From Cohaesibacter gelatinilyticus (GTDB taxonomy: Bacteria > Pseudomonadota > Alphaproteobacteria > Rhizobiales > Cohaesibacteraceae): 64,000 nucleotides of DNA. Where the stretch lies: positions 1,426,001 to 1,490,000 of the forward strand of contig NZ_OBEL01000001.1 in assembly GCF_900215605.1 (NCBI RefSeq). Direction: 5' to 3'. Positions 11,051 to 21,700 of the stretch are shown here, piece by piece (position 1 is the first letter of the stretch; each line of letters begins with the position of its first letter). The position numbers and the translations under genes were made by a program. The notes beneath the pieces were generated by a model. That model had not been told where the DNA came from, searched no databases, and saw only the letters and a program-made list of their open reading frames with translations.

Positions 11051-11110
11051 TCTTCAAGTATCTGGCATGAAATCCGGCACTGGTCACGGCCAGTCCACAC
11101 AAGAACAAGG

Positions 11111-11137
11111 AAAGCCCAGTTTTGGGCTTTCTTTTTG
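11111..11137 (+). terminator. Intrinsic terminator after the PpiD-like gene
   Basis: AAAGCCCA-gttt-TGGGCTTT stem-loop followed by CTTTTTG, 60 bases past the stop codon. It separates the foldase gene from trpD. Confidence 0.9.
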
Positions 11138-11224
11138 TCTGAAAATTTGCCCAACTAGGCCACTCAGAAAAGAGAAGACCAGCATGATACAAGCTGGTGC
11201 CTTGAGCGATCGGGAGAAATTATC

Positions 11225-12241
11225 ATGGAAGAAATGAAACCCTTTTTGGCCAAAGTGGCCGACGGCAACGCGCTCAACCAATCCGAAGCATGGCAAGCCT
11301 TCGACATCATCATGTCGGGCAAGGCGACACCGAGCCAGATTGGCGCTTTTCTGATGGCTCTGCGCTTGCGTGGCGAAACGGTAGACGAAATCACTGGTGC
11401 GGTCTCTCAGATGCGCGCAAAGATGTCGACGGTAGATGCCCCTGAAAATGCCGTCGATATCGTTGGCACTGGTGGCACAGGCACCAAGACCTATAATATC
11501 TCCACTTGTGCGGCCATGATCATGGCAGGTGGTGGCATTTCTGTTGCCAAACATGGCAACAAAGCTCTGTCTTCTCTATCCGGCTCTGGAGATGTCCTCT
11601 CCAGTCTCGGCGTCAATCTGGAGCAGGACAGTCAAGGTGTGACCCGTTGCATCAAGGAAGCCAATATCGGCTTCATGTTCGCCCCCAATCACCATTCTTC
11701 CATGCGCTTTGTCGGACCATCCCGCGTTGAAATGGGCATTCGCACCATCTTCAATCTGCTCGGGCCGCTGGCCAACCCGGCGAACGTCAAACATCACTTG
11801 ATCGGTGTGTTCGATCCGCAATGGCTGGAGCCTTTCGCTCAGACCTTGAAGAATCTGGAGTCTAAGATGGCTTGGATCATCCATGGTGAAGGCGGCCTCG
11901 ATGAAATCTCCACACTTGGTGAAACCCAGATCGTGCAGCTGAAGGATGGTGAAATAACTCGCTTTACCATCTCACCGGAAGATGTCGGTTTTCCACGTGC
12001 CAAAATGGAAGACATTCGCGGTGGAACAGGCGATGCCAATGCAGTGGCACTGCGCGCTATTCTGTCCGGTGAAAAGGGTCCATATCGCGATATCGTCGTG
12101 ATGAATGCTGCCGCAGGCTTACTCATTGGTGGCAAAGTGGACAGCTATGCTGACGGCGTCGAGCTCGCCCAGCAGATCATCGACAATGGCGATGCATTGA
12201 ATGCACTGAACAAACTGGTAGCCGTTTCCAACCAAAGTTAA
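11225..12241 (+). CDS. trpD: Anthranilate phosphoribosyltransferase
   Basis: Transfers phosphoribosyl from PRPP to anthranilate, second step of tryptophan synthesis. The 338 residues match the stand-alone TrpD family. Seen in sequence: the PRPP/anthranilate-binding [58 protein letters not shown] and [14 protein letters not shown], and the DE pair motif in [16 protein letters not shown] lies eight bases before the ATG. First gene of trpD-trpC-moaC-moeA, an arrangement seen in many Rhizobiales; trpE/trpG are not in the window. Confidence 0.97.
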   Translation: MEEMKPFLAKVADGNALNQSEAWQAFDIIMSGKATPSQIGAFLMALRLRGETVDEITGAVSQMRAKMSTVDAPENAVDIVGTGGTGTKTYNISTCAAMIMAGGGISVAKHGNKALSSLSGSGDVLSSLGVNLEQDSQGVTRCIKEANIGFMFAPNHHSSMRFVGPSRVEMGIRTIFNLLGPLANPANVKHHLIGVFDPQWLEPFAQTLKNLESKMAWIIHGEGGLDEISTLGETQIVQLKDGEITRFTISPEDVGFPRAKMEDIRGGTGDANAVALRAILSGEKGPYRDIVVMNAAAGLLIGGKVDSYADGVELAQQIIDNGDALNALNKLVAVSNQS

Positions 12242-12309
12242 TGAATTGAGAGCGGGTCAATCACCCTCCTCCTCCAAATCTGACAAGACTAAAAGATCGA
12301 ACTTATCCC

Positions 12310-13110
12310 ATGGCTGACATCTTAAAAAAAATCGAACTCTATAAGCGCGAAGAAGTCAAAGCTGCAGAAGCGCAGATCTCACTTGCAGATTTGAAAGCCA
12401 GAATTGCTGATCAGGATGATGCACCGCGTGGCTTTTACGGTGCACTTAAAGCAAAAGTTGACGCAGGCAAATATGCCCTGATTGCTGAAGTCAAAAAAGC
12501 CAGCCCGTCCAAAGGCCTGATCCGAGAAGACTTCAATCCGCCTGTTCTCGCAAAAGCTTATGAGAATGGCGGCGCAGCTTGTCTGTCTGTCCTTACCGAC
12601 ACCCCAAGCTTTCAAGGTCACCCGGATTTCCTGATCGCAGCCCGCAAAGAAGTATCCCTGCCCGCCCTTCGTAAGGACTTTCTCTATGTGCCTTATCAGG
12701 TCTATGAGGCCCGGGCGTGGGGAGCCGATTGCATACTGATCATCATGGCATCTGTTACCGACGATGAAGCGCGTGTGCTGGAAGACACGGCCCTTGAGTT
12801 GGGTATGGATGTTCTGGTTGAAGTACATGACAAGGAAGAACTGGACCGTGCGCTTGCCTCTTTGAAGTCGCCTTTGCTCGGCATCAACAACCGCAATCTC
12901 AAATCCTTTGAGACAACCTTGCAGACCAGCCTTGATCTTGCCAAACATGTGCCAGATGACAAGTTGCTGGTCGGTGAAAGCGGCCTGTTCACACCAGTAG
13001 ACCTGAAACTGCTGTCCAATGAAGCCAACATCAACACCTTCCTGATTGGCGAAAGCCTGATGCGCAAGGATGATGTGGAAGAGGCCACCCGCTCTCTTCT
13101 GGGGATTTAA
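12310..13110 (+). CDS. trpC: Indole-3-glycerol phosphate synthase
   Basis: Closes the indole ring from carboxyphenylaminodeoxyribulose-5-phosphate in tryptophan synthesis. The 266-residue TIM barrel shows the catalytic lysines and glutamates in their usual settings: [84 protein letters not shown] and [10 protein letters not shown]. It is a stand-alone enzyme, not fused to TrpF as in enterics. It starts 68 bases after trpD with only a weak ribosome binding site, and is likely co-transcribed with it. Confidence 0.97.
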   Translation: MADILKKIELYKREEVKAAEAQISLADLKARIADQDDAPRGFYGALKAKVDAGKYALIAEVKKASPSKGLIREDFNPPVLAKAYENGGAACLSVLTDTPSFQGHPDFLIAARKEVSLPALRKDFLYVPYQVYEARAWGADCILIIMASVTDDEARVLEDTALELGMDVLVEVHDKEELDRALASLKSPLLGINNRNLKSFETTLQTSLDLAKHVPDDKLLVGESGLFTPVDLKLLSNEANINTFLIGESLMRKDDVEEATRSLLGI

Positions 13111-13212
13111 ACCCTTCAAGACCGAGCATTTGACCCAAGACAAAGGCAACAAGCCTGTAACACGGCAAGAAGGACGCAATGACATCATTCGCCCTTTGAA
13201 GGAGCAGACACC

Positions 13213-13698
13213 GTGACGGAAAATCGCCTGACCCATCTGGATGACACCGGCGCGGCCAATATGGTCGATGTATCGCAAAAAGATCCCACCACCCGAACAG
13301 CGTTTGCTCGCGGGGCTGTGCAGATGAAGCAAGAAACACTGGATCTGATCTTGTCTGGAAACGCCAAGAAGGGTGATGTCCTCGCTACCGCTCGTATTGC
13401 AGGCATCATGGCCGCCAAGCGCACCCATGAGCTGATCCCACTTTGCCATCCATTGGGCCTGAGCAAAGTTTCCATCGACATTGAAGCCGACAATGATTTG
13501 CCGGGCCTTGTCATCACAGCAATGGCCAAGGTCACCGGACAAACCGGGGTGGAAATGGAAGCCCTGACTGCAGCATCGGTTGCCTGCCTGACCATCTATG
13601 ACATGGCCAAAGCCGCCGATAAAGGCATGGTTCTGAAAGACATCCGCTTGCTAGAGAAAACCGGAGGCAAATCCGGCCATTGGAAAGCAGACGAATAG
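13213..13698 (+). CDS. moaC: Cyclic pyranopterin monophosphate synthase
   Basis: Converts the MoaA product to cyclic pyranopterin monophosphate in molybdenum cofactor synthesis. The 161-residue protein is full length and contains [19 protein letters not shown], the conserved [18 protein letters not shown] loop with its active-site histidines, and [23 protein letters not shown]. It begins with GTG; AAGGAG nine bases upstream fixes this start. It lies 102 bases after trpC and 55 before moeA, so the tryptophan and molybdopterin genes probably share a transcript without a biochemical link. Confidence 0.97.
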   Translation: MTENRLTHLDDTGAANMVDVSQKDPTTRTAFARGAVQMKQETLDLILSGNAKKGDVLATARIAGIMAAKRTHELIPLCHPLGLSKVSIDIEADNDLPGLVITAMAKVTGQTGVEMEALTAASVACLTIYDMAKAADKGMVLKDIRLLEKTGGKSGHWKADE

Positions 13699-13753
13699 TC
13701 TTATCCGCAATCCGCAACATAAAGACATCAAGACAAGGAAAGGCAGCCAGATC

Positions 13754-14959
13754 ATGGCCCTGATGAAAGTGGAAGACGCCCTGAACCACCTGTTGGATGG
13801 AATTTCAAACACCAAGGTTCAATCCGTTCCACTCTCAGAAGCTTCAGGCCGTATTTTGGCACAAGATATGGCTGCGACCCGCAACCAACCACCCTTTGAT
13901 GCCTCAGCCATGGATGGCTATGCTGTCAAGGCAGATAATCTGAAAGACCTTCCGGCTAAACTAAAGGTGATTGGAGAAGTCCCAGCTGGTCATTCCTTCG
14001 CAGGTGAAATGAAGGATGGGGAAGCTGTACGGATCTTCACTGGTGCACCGGTTCCAGCTGGTGCTGATGCCATCCTCATTCAGGAAAACACAGAACGTGA
14101 TGGAGATTTTGTTACGGCTCTCGAGCCAGTCTCAAACGGCAAATTCATCCGCCCTGCAGGCCTTGATTTCAAGGAAGGCGAAGTCACCCTGACCAAAGGG
14201 ATCCATTTGACACCTCGTCAAGTTGCCCTCGGCGCATCCATGAATTATGCCGAGATCCCGGTCCTGAGCAGACCCAAAGTTGCCATTCTCGCAACAGGTG
14301 ATGAGCTGGTACCCCCGGGAGAAACACCGGCTGCCGACCAGATCATCTCATCCAATAATTTCGGAGTGGCGGGACAAGCCGAACAGGTGGGTGCTGAGAC
14401 GCTTAACCTCGGGATCGCCAAGGACCAGAAAGACGCGATCGCTGCCAAGATCAAGGAAGCACAAGATTGGGGCGCAGATATCCTTGTCACCATCGGTGGG
14501 GCATCCGTTGGTGACCATGATCTGGTGCAAGATGTGTTGACTGAAGCGGGAATGGATCTCAATTTCTGGCGCATCGCCATGCGCCCGGGCAAACCATTGA
14601 TGGCTGGCAATCTCGGTTCCATGCAGGTACTGGGCCTGCCGGGTAATCCGGTTTCCTCCATGGTTTGTGCGCATATTTTCCTGCAACCCCTTATCCGTGC
14701 CATGTTGGGGCAGAATGAGACCCAGCCGCTGCAGACTGCAAAGCTGGCAATGGATCTGGGCGAGAATGACCAGCGACAGGATTACTTACGCGCCCGTCTT
14801 GAAAAAGACACAGCAACTGGTCAGTGGATTGCACATCCATTCTCCAAGCAGGACAGTGCCATGATGGCCCGTTTTGCGGATGCGGATTGTCTGATCATTC
14901 GTCCTCCGTTTGCTCCAGCAGCAAACAAAGACGATAGCTGCACCATATTGGTGCTCTGA
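13754..14959 (+). CDS. moeA: Molybdopterin molybdotransferase
   Basis: Inserts molybdate into adenylated molybdopterin. The 401 residues are standard for MoeA. Recognisable are PPFDASAMDGYAVKA near residue 55, IFTGAPVPAGADAILIQEN, the MoCF-binding domain from about 180 with VAILATGDELVPPGE, ISSNNFGVAGQAEQVGAET, TIGGASVGDHDLVQDVL and RPGKPLMAGNLG with LGLPGNPVSSMVC, then the C-terminal beta-barrel domain. AAGGAAAGG precedes the ATG. Last gene of the trpD-trpC-moaC-moeA run, followed by a terminator. In the gene order I expect for Rhizobiales lexA would come next, but here about 10 kb of other genes intervene. Confidence 0.97.
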   Translation: MALMKVEDALNHLLDGISNTKVQSVPLSEASGRILAQDMAATRNQPPFDASAMDGYAVKADNLKDLPAKLKVIGEVPAGHSFAGEMKDGEAVRIFTGAPVPAGADAILIQENTERDGDFVTALEPVSNGKFIRPAGLDFKEGEVTLTKGIHLTPRQVALGASMNYAEIPVLSRPKVAILATGDELVPPGETPAADQIISSNNFGVAGQAEQVGAETLNLGIAKDQKDAIAAKIKEAQDWGADILVTIGGASVGDHDLVQDVLTEAGMDLNFWRIAMRPGKPLMAGNLGSMQVLGLPGNPVSSMVCAHIFLQPLIRAMLGQNETQPLQTAKLAMDLGENDQRQDYLRARLEKDTATGQWIAHPFSKQDSAMMARFADADCLIIRPPFAPAANKDDSCTILVL

Positions 14960-14983
14960 TTGATCAAACACAATCAGCCATGA

Positions 14984-15015
14984 AAAAGGGCGCATCAAGC
15001 GCCCTCTTCTTTTTG
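14984..15015. terminator. Bidirectional terminator between moeA and the sulfur operon
   Basis: GGGCGC-atcaa-GCGCCC stem-loop with AAAAA on the left and TCTTCTTTTT on the right. It can end both the moeA transcript (plus) and the cys operon (minus), which converge here. Confidence 0.85.
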
Positions 15016-15038
15016 CTCACCACTTAAATCTTCAGAGC

Positions 15039-15575
15039 TTAGCCAAAGCTGCGACGCAGCCAAGGACGTGGATTGTTGACCAACTGCTCGTCATTGCCAG
15101 TTGGCTGATAATAATTGGTTACATCAGGCCACTCGCCACGCTCAAGTCCGGCGCGAACATTGGGGTCCTGCACATCAAAGGCATCCACACCACAGCGCAC
15201 CAGCATTGGCATCTGATCGAGAATGTAAGCACCAGTCGCGCGAACCTCACCCTTATAATCGTAACGCTCGCGCAGCAGACGAGAAGATGAAAAAGCACGG
15301 CCATCAGCAAAAGCCGGGAAGTTGACCGCCACGGCTTCAATCTTATCCAGATGGTCACCAATGCGGGTCACATCCTCGCCAGCATCGACAATCACGCCCA
15401 GACGAAATGCTGGTTTGCCAGCTTCCAATAGCTCCAAAGCACGGTCCAAGCCAAGGAAATAGGCGCCAGCAGCAGGCAGTTCAGCCTCGGCATCCAAAGT
15501 CTGCCATTCATCGACATGAAAAGCATGTGGCTTATACAAGGTGGCTTCCGCCTGATTCTCAGTTTGATTGCTCAT
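15039..15575 (-). CDS. DUF934 protein of the assimilatory sulfite reduction cluster
   Basis: A 178-residue soluble protein of the DUF934 family, recognised from VNFPAFADGRAFSSSRLLRERY, KGEVRATGAYILDQMPMLVRCGVDAFDV. The family occurs almost only beside cysI and cysH in proteobacteria and is thought to be an accessory of sulfite reductase or of electron transfer to it; its activity is not established. The ATG reading MSNQTENQAEA begins five bases after the cysH stop, with AGAG just upstream, which indicates translational coupling; a longer frame running into cysH is not believable. Last gene of the operon before the shared terminator. Confidence 0.88.
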   Translation of the reverse strand: MSNQTENQAEATLYKPHAFHVDEWQTLDAEAELPAAGAYFLGLDRALELLEAGKPAFRLGVIVDAGEDVTRIGDHLDKIEAVAVNFPAFADGRAFSSSRLLRERYDYKGEVRATGAYILDQMPMLVRCGVDAFDVQDPNVRAGLERGEWPDVTNYYQPTGNDEQLVNNPRPWLRRSFG

Positions 15576-15580
15576 AATCT

Positions 15581-16309
15581 CTACCCTTTGGCCACATGCA
15601 GGCCGCATTCTGTTTTGTCCTGGCCTTTCCAACGTCCGGCTCTTGCATCTTCGCCCTCTTTCACGGGACTGGTGCAAGGTGCACAACCGATGGATAAAAA
15701 GCCCTTCGGAATAAGTGGATGGCCTGGAAGGCTATTCTGCTTGACATAATCAGCAACATCTTTGGCCACCCAATTGGCGAGCGGATTGACCTTCAGCTTG
15801 CCCTTGTCCTGCTCAAAGATCGCCATATTGGCACGGTCTGCGGTCTGATATCGCTTACGGCCGGTAATCCAACCAACATAACCACTCATTGCCAGATCAA
15901 GCGGCACGGTCTTGCGCATATCACAACAAGTATCCGGATCCGTCATCCACAGCGCCCCAAAGGGATCCACTTCCTTGAGTTTCACCGGATCAGGCACAAT
16001 TGACTGCAGATTGCTCAAACCAAACTGACGCTCGATCTGATCGCGATAGGCCAGCGTTTCATCAAAATGCTTGCGGGTATCGACAAACAGAACGGGATAG
16101 CCCGCATCAATTTGTGAGACCAGATGCAACAAGACGACACTGTCTGCCCCAAAGCTTGAAACAAGAGGCACTGGCCCGCCGGTTTTATCGTGATTATCGG
16201 CGAGCCACTGCAGGATAGCCTGCGGGGACTGGCCTTCATATTCTGCATTGAGAGCAGCCAGATCAGCATCACTTAGTTGACTGCTCGTTTGTCCCTTCGG
16301 TCCTGACAT
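15581..16309 (-). CDS. cysH: Assimilatory adenylyl-sulfate (APS) reductase
   Basis: Reduces activated sulfate to sulfite with thioredoxin or glutathione. The 242-residue protein has the sulfonucleotide reductase core (VSSFGADSVVLLHLVSQ, LFVDTRKHFDETLAYRD, WITGRKRYQTADRA). It carries both cysteine pairs, TCCDMRKTVPL and SIGCAPCTSPV, that bind a [4Fe-4S] cluster; these mark the APS-specific enzymes, whereas the PAPS-specific E. coli CysH lacks them. This is an inference from known family correlation. It starts 17 bases after the cysI stop and ends five bases before the DUF934 start. Confidence 0.95.
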   Translation of the reverse strand: MSGPKGQTSSQLSDADLAALNAEYEGQSPQAILQWLADNHDKTGGPVPLVSSFGADSVVLLHLVSQIDAGYPVLFVDTRKHFDETLAYRDQIERQFGLSNLQSIVPDPVKLKEVDPFGALWMTDPDTCCDMRKTVPLDLAMSGYVGWITGRKRYQTADRANMAIFEQDKGKLKVNPLANWVAKDVADYVKQNSLPGHPLIPKGFLSIGCAPCTSPVKEGEDARAGRWKGQDKTECGLHVAKG

Positions 16310-16326
16310 AGTCCAATGTCCTTACC

Positions 16327-17991
16327 TTACGCAGCTTTGGCTGGATACAGCGCCTCTTTGAAGGGCACCGGTCCAAGTCGACGATAAGCGTCAATAAAGA
16401 TCTCATCGTCTGAAAGCCGCAGAGCCAGATAGGTATCGATCACCTTCTCGATCGCATCGGTCACTTCCTCAGCCAGGAAGCCACGTCCGAGAATGGCACC
16501 AATGGAGGTGTTCTCATCGGCAGATCCGCCAAGTGTGATCTGATAAAGCTCTTCACCTTTACGATCCACACCCAAGATACCGATATGTCCCACATGATGG
16601 TGACCACAGGCATTGATACAGCCGGAAATCTTGATTTTCAGCTCACCAATTTCTTTCTGACGTTCAGCCGAGCCAAGACGATTGGAAATATCCTGAGAGA
16701 TCGGAATGGAACGTGCATTGGCAAGAGCACAATAATCAAGACCCGGGCAAGCGATGATATCGGTCACAAGACCCGCATTGGCTTCCGCCAGCTCAGCCTC
16801 TACCAACGCTAGATAGAGCGGATAGAGATCGGACTTCGCAACATGTGGCAGAATGATATTCTGCTCATGGGAAATGCGTAGTTCATCATACCCATATTGT
16901 GCAGCCAGATCGGCGACCACATGCATTTGCTTGTCTGTTGCATCACCCGGAACACCTCCAACGGGCTTCAGGGAAATGGTCACGCAAGAATGATCCTTGA
17001 TCTTGTGACCAAAGCTGTTCTGGCTAACCCACTGGCTGAAGCCTGCATCGCGAGCACGAGCGTGAGTCAGTTTCGCAGCACCTTCGTTATCATCTTTCAA
17101 AGACGGTATCGCGAAATAGGCATTGATGCGGTCAATCTCGGACTGAGGCACTTTCAGCACGCTATCCTTGATCTCGGCCCATTCAGCATCAATCGCAGTT
17201 TTCAGCTCTTCCAAACCGGTCTCGTGAACGAGGATCTTGATACGAGCTTTATACTTGTTATCACGGCGGCCATAGCGGTTATAAACCCGCAAGATCGCTT
17301 CCAGATAGCTCAAGATATCTTCTTCAGCGATATTATCGGCTACCTTCTTGGCAATCATTGGGGTACGCCCCTGCCCGCCGCCAACATAAACGGTGAAGCC
17401 AATGCCGCCATCCGCACGTTCAACCAACTGCAAGCCAATGTCATGCACCTGAATGGCAGCTCGGTCTGCCTTGGCGCCATTGATCGCGATCTTGAACTTA
17501 CGCGGCAGGAAGGTGAATTCCGGATGCAGACTGGACCACTGGCGAATGATCTCGGCATAAACACGAGGATCGGCAATCTCGTCATGCGCCGCACCGGCAA
17601 AGTGATCGGTGGTCACGTTGCGGATACAGTTACCTGATGTCTGGATGGCATGCATTTCAACTTCAGCCAGCTCTTCCAGAATATCCGGCGTATCCTTCAG
17701 GCTAGGCCAGTTATACTGCAAGTTCTGACGGGTGGTGAAATGCCCATAACCACGATCATATTTGGTGGCAATGTCAGCCAGCTTGTGCATCTGCTTGCTG
17801 TTCAGCGTGCCATAAGGAATGGCAACACGCAGCATATAGGCATGCAGCTGAAGATACAGACCATTCATCAGGCGAAGCGGTTTGAACTGGTCTTCGGTCA
17901 ACTCCCCAGACAAACGGCGTTCAACCTGATTGCGAAACTGCGCCACACGCTGGCGCACAAAGTCTGCATCAAACTCATCATAGCGATACAT
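16327..17991 (-). CDS. cysI: Sulfite reductase hemoprotein (nitrite/sulfite reductase family)
   Basis: Catalyses six-electron reduction of sulfite to sulfide at a coupled siroheme-[4Fe-4S] centre. The 554 residues contain two ferredoxin-like/siroheme half domains (YGHFTTRQNLQYNWP near residue 80, TSGNCIRNVTTDHFAG near 140) and the cluster ligands in CPGLDYCALANA and ISGCINACGHHHVGHIGI toward residue 420-470, all four cysteines present. No flavoprotein partner cysJ is nearby, as is usual in alphaproteobacteria, so the electron donor is probably a ferredoxin or other reductase encoded elsewhere. It starts nine bases after the DUF2849 stop and is co-transcribed with cysH. Confidence 0.93.
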   Translation of the reverse strand: MYRYDEFDADFVRQRVAQFRNQVERRLSGELTEDQFKPLRLMNGLYLQLHAYMLRVAIPYGTLNSKQMHKLADIATKYDRGYGHFTTRQNLQYNWPSLKDTPDILEELAEVEMHAIQTSGNCIRNVTTDHFAGAAHDEIADPRVYAEIIRQWSSLHPEFTFLPRKFKIAINGAKADRAAIQVHDIGLQLVERADGGIGFTVYVGGGQGRTPMIAKKVADNIAEEDILSYLEAILRVYNRYGRRDNKYKARIKILVHETGLEELKTAIDAEWAEIKDSVLKVPQSEIDRINAYFAIPSLKDDNEGAAKLTHARARDAGFSQWVSQNSFGHKIKDHSCVTISLKPVGGVPGDATDKQMHVVADLAAQYGYDELRISHEQNIILPHVAKSDLYPLYLALVEAELAEANAGLVTDIIACPGLDYCALANARSIPISQDISNRLGSAERQKEIGELKIKISGCINACGHHHVGHIGILGVDRKGEELYQITLGGSADENTSIGAILGRGFLAEEVTDAIEKVIDTYLALRLSDDEIFIDAYRRLGPVPFKEALYPAKAA

Positions 17992-18000
17992 AACGCTCTC

Positions 18001-18318
18001 CTATGCGTGCAGGCGATTAGCGGGCCTGTCAAATTTGCGGGAAAGGTGCAAGCCCTCAAATGGATCGATGGTAGGGCCATCAGCTCGAATACGCTCACGC
18101 AGACGATCTGCAATCAGGGGCTCATCATCACTGGCGCGGCTCACAGAAATCACAGCCAGATCAATTACGCCTTGATTGCGGATCTCTTCAAGCGCTGCTT
18201 CAGCATCAGACTCAACCTCATAACAGCGTGCTTGCTGTAGATCCTCATCCCAGCGCACTGCAGGCGCCAGAAATACAACAATCCCGTCCAACAATCGGTT
18301 GCCGGTAACAACAAACAT
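18001..18318 (-). CDS. DUF2849 protein, first gene of the sulfite reduction operon
   Basis: A 105-residue protein of the DUF2849 family, recognised from MFVVTGNRLLDGIVVFLAP, WDEDLQQARCYEVESDAEAALEEI and the terminal FEGLHLSRKFDRPANRLHA. The family is found upstream of cysI in alphaproteobacteria, often after cysG; no activity is known. The ATG was chosen because GGGAGA lies six bases upstream and the preceding 64 residues of open frame do not resemble the family. Here it opens the operon: the siroheme synthase gene often found before it is absent from this locus. Confidence 0.85.
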   Translation of the reverse strand: MFVVTGNRLLDGIVVFLAPAVRWDEDLQQARCYEVESDAEAALEEIRNQGVIDLAVISVSRASDDEPLIADRLRERIRADGPTIDPFEGLHLSRKFDRPANRLHA

Positions 18319-18714
18319 GCTGATCTCCCAAATTGGTCTTTCAAAAGCGTGGTTGACAAATCGCACTTTGGTCCTGAGATCTGCCAAACTTTCCTGTCTG
18401 TTAGATAGAGAGGAAGAGGCTTGCCAACAATCACGGGCAATGGACTTTAAAAAACCAATCCGGTTCAAATTTCGCAGGCCGAACAATGCACTCCCCATAT
18501 CGCCTTGCACATGATTTTGTTCTCCAAATCAGCCTTTTTGGAGAAAAGAGGCCATCATTGCCCACCGTTGAGATCTTTTACCGTCCTAAACCTGACGACA
18601 TGTGAGCAATAGAATTGCTCATCTGCAGTTCAGATGAGAAAAGCATTTCCAACGAAAAATCCCGGAGATGTCACCATCCCCGGGATTACTTGTATTTTTG
18701 AACCTGACACGCCG
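18319..18714. other. Intergenic region upstream of the sulfur operon
   Basis: About 395 bases without a convincing gene. It must contain the promoter of the minus-strand sulfur operon, which I could not locate securely, and at its left side the terminator of the downstream-lying secreted-protein operon arriving from 18715. Confidence 0.5.
18655..18687 (-). terminator. Intrinsic terminator of the secreted-protein operon
   Basis: AATCCCGG pairs with CCGGGATT and an inner GATG with CATC around a TCAC loop. On the minus strand it is followed by T residues (GGGATTTTTCG). It begins 27 bases past the stop codon at 18715. Confidence 0.8.
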
Positions 18715-21700
18715 TTATTGAATAACAAACGGAGTATTCGGGATCACGATTTTCGGGTTAACCCGAATAGGCTTCTGTTGCGCAGGAGGCTTAACCCGCT
18801 GCGGCTTCTGCCGTACGGCCCGTTTCACACAGCGTGTAGCCGATGCCCGCTTGAAGCCCTTGCGACAGACACATTTGTTGCCGCGAACAATGGTCGAACC
18901 ACGATCACATCTTGGACGAACCACCCTTGGAGGCTTTACAACAACTGGTGGCTTGATGACCACTGGAGGTTTGATAACAACCGGTGGCTTGACGATCCGG
19001 CGCGGGACACAGCGTGTGGCACTTGCCCGTTTGAAGCCTTTGCGACAGACACACTTGTTGCCCTTGCGAATGGTCGACCGAGCATCACACCTTAGCGGTA
19101 TCACGACTGGTGGTTTCACAACTGGCGGCTTGAGCCGAAGGCAACCTTGTCCCGGTACGAAAGTACGACCTTTCTTACAGGCACAACGGGTCTTGGACAC
19201 CTTGTTCATGCCACGATAGCGGCAGACACAGCTATTGCCCTTCTTCACGGTCGTGGCGCGATTGCATTTCAGCAGATCCACGGGCGGAGTAACCACTGGT
19301 GGTCTGATCTTGATGCAACCCTGTCCTGGCACGAAGGTGCGACCCTTCTTACAAGCACAACGGGTCTTGGACACCTTGTTCATGCCACGGTAGCGGCAGA
19401 CACAGCTTTTGCCCTTCTTTACCGTGGTTGCACGATCACATTTCAACGGATTAACCGGTGGAGTGATCACAAGGCAACCTTTGCCACGTACAAAGCTTGA
19501 GCCCTTGCGACAACGACAGCTCGTTGCCGATACCTTGCGCATACCGCGATAGCGACAAACACAACGTCCATTGGAAGGCACGGCAGTCACACCATCACAG
19601 CGTGGCAATGGATCAATCAAACCAGGAGGGATTGGCAGCGGCAGAGGAAGCGGCAGTGGATTTGGATCATCATAGATTGGAGGATCCGGCTGCACTGGAG
19701 GTCGCTGAACCGGTGGCTCATAGGGCCGCGGCATGCCAGGCAATGACACAGATGCACAGGAACGACGGTTCTGAGCAGCTTGCGGCACACCAAGTCGGGT
19801 GAACAATTCATCACTGATCTGACCATTGACCGGCATTCCAAGGCGACCCTGCAACTCACGCAAACCCGCGCGGGTTTTTCGTCCCATCACGCCATCAACG
19901 CCCCCGACATCAATGCCGAGATTTTCCATGGCTTGCTGAGCTACTGCAACGCGCTCGCGACGACCAGAGCCGACGCCAAGGCGGGCGCAATTGGTATAGC
20001 GAGCATCACGCTCCACTGCAGGCAATTGCACACGAACCGTCACGCTTGCACTGGCACCCGGCGCCAATTCAGCATATGGCTGGATGCAGGTCGCAGAGGA
20101 GCCACCAGCCAGTCGGCAAGACCAACCATCGCCACCAACGACATCGAGATTGAGTGCACGTGGACGACCCAGCTGCTCACTGATCACCAACGGACCTTCA
20201 TAGACAGCGTTGCCTTCATTGGTCGTGGTGAGCTGGAACTCACAGGAATAACTGCGATTACGCTCATTGACCAGACAATCACCAAGGGAGGTCTTCTCAA
20301 AGCCCAGATCCGGACGCCCCTGCGGTGCAGGCGGAGTTTGTGGATCTTGCGGCTCCTCTGGTTGTTGTGGTTCCGGAGCAATCACTTGCGTAAGAGGCAC
20401 TTCGGCACAATCGTAACCAAGACGATCATCATCACCCAGAATGGTCAATACATCACCAGGCAGGTCCACACCAGCATCAGGATCCACGCTATAACCACCA
20501 GCTTCAAACCCGTTGCCATCACGATAAAGGCCAACACAGTTTCTCAACTCACGAGCATTGCTGTTGGCAGGCACACGTGTGGTAACCACAAAACTCTGGC
20601 TCTCACCGGCACCCAGTTCCAGATTGCGGATGCAAGCAAAACCGGATGCGCCCAGCATTTCAGCAGAGCAGCCCGCTGGCATTGGGTTCATATCCAGAAT
20701 ACGGGCTTCATTCAGGTTCATCTGATCAATCATCAAAGTTGATGCATCAAAGTCACCTGCCCCGACATTGCGGATCGTGATATTGAAATTACAATCAGCA
20801 CCAGCCACACAGGATGCAGGACCGGTTTTCTCCAATGTCAGCCGAGGTCTTTCACCGCCCAGCTTATCGCAATCCTTTGCTTCAACCTTGCCACCACGGG
20901 ATTGAGTGGAAATGGTCGCACAATTTTCGAACTCCTTGTCCACTTTCATATGTAGACGCAGGAAAGTACTGAAATTGCTCCAATCGATTGGTGCCAGTTG
21001 ATTTTCTGATTTCAACTCACATCCAAATGGCACCGGACCATTATGCGGGATTGCATCGCAGCTCCAAACATGGGGCACCTGTACATTCAGGATCTGCCAG
21101 TTGCCACCACCGCTCATGACATCGTTCAGACGCAACGGGTTGGCAGCAGTTGGAGCTGGACCACTATAAAAAACACTGATGTCACAGATCGCGTTGGCAC
21201 CGCCTTCGCTATCATCTGCCTTGCGGCAATTCTTCTTGACCTTCAGCTTTGGCTTATCCTCATTACATGGCAATCTCGGCACCTTGATGCGGATTTTACC
21301 CATGCAACACTTATCCAAGCCTGGCTCGGAGCCGCCACCGACTTGAACAGCACTGGTTTCCAGAACAATCACCTGACCTGGCAATGCACCTTCCAAACGA
21401 ACGCGCAAAGGATCAGTCGGATCTGGCCATGACAGAGTAATGCCAGGTGTCAGAACCTTGATGGAAATGTCATCTGCATCGAAGTCACCAACACTATTGA
21501 CCAGAGTGACGATAACCTCTCCGGTCTCTTCATCACATTCAAATTCGGGTTTGAACGGACTACAACCCTTACCACGATCAGGATCTCTGTCACGGTCTGG
21601 GTCACGTTCTGCTCCCTCCTCTTTCGGGCGCAGATTTTCAACCGTTTTGGCTTGCGCTACCTGCATACGCACAGGTGCATTTTCTACGGGTTGAACGCTT

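Noticed and set aside
16897-17637. 246-codon frame antisense to cysI
   Set aside because: Fully contained in a gene with intact siroheme and cluster motifs; no independent support.
18930-19000. Short tandem DNA words (CCACTGGAGG / CAACCGGTGG type) suggesting a CRISPR-like array
   Set aside because: They are the codons of KPPVV linkers in frame, of short irregular spacing, without unique spacers or cas genes.
19780-20742. 320-codon frame antisense to the large secreted protein gene
   Set aside because: Threonine/isoleucine/histidine rich translation typical of the reverse of a coding strand; the sense frame has a signal peptide and recognisable domains.
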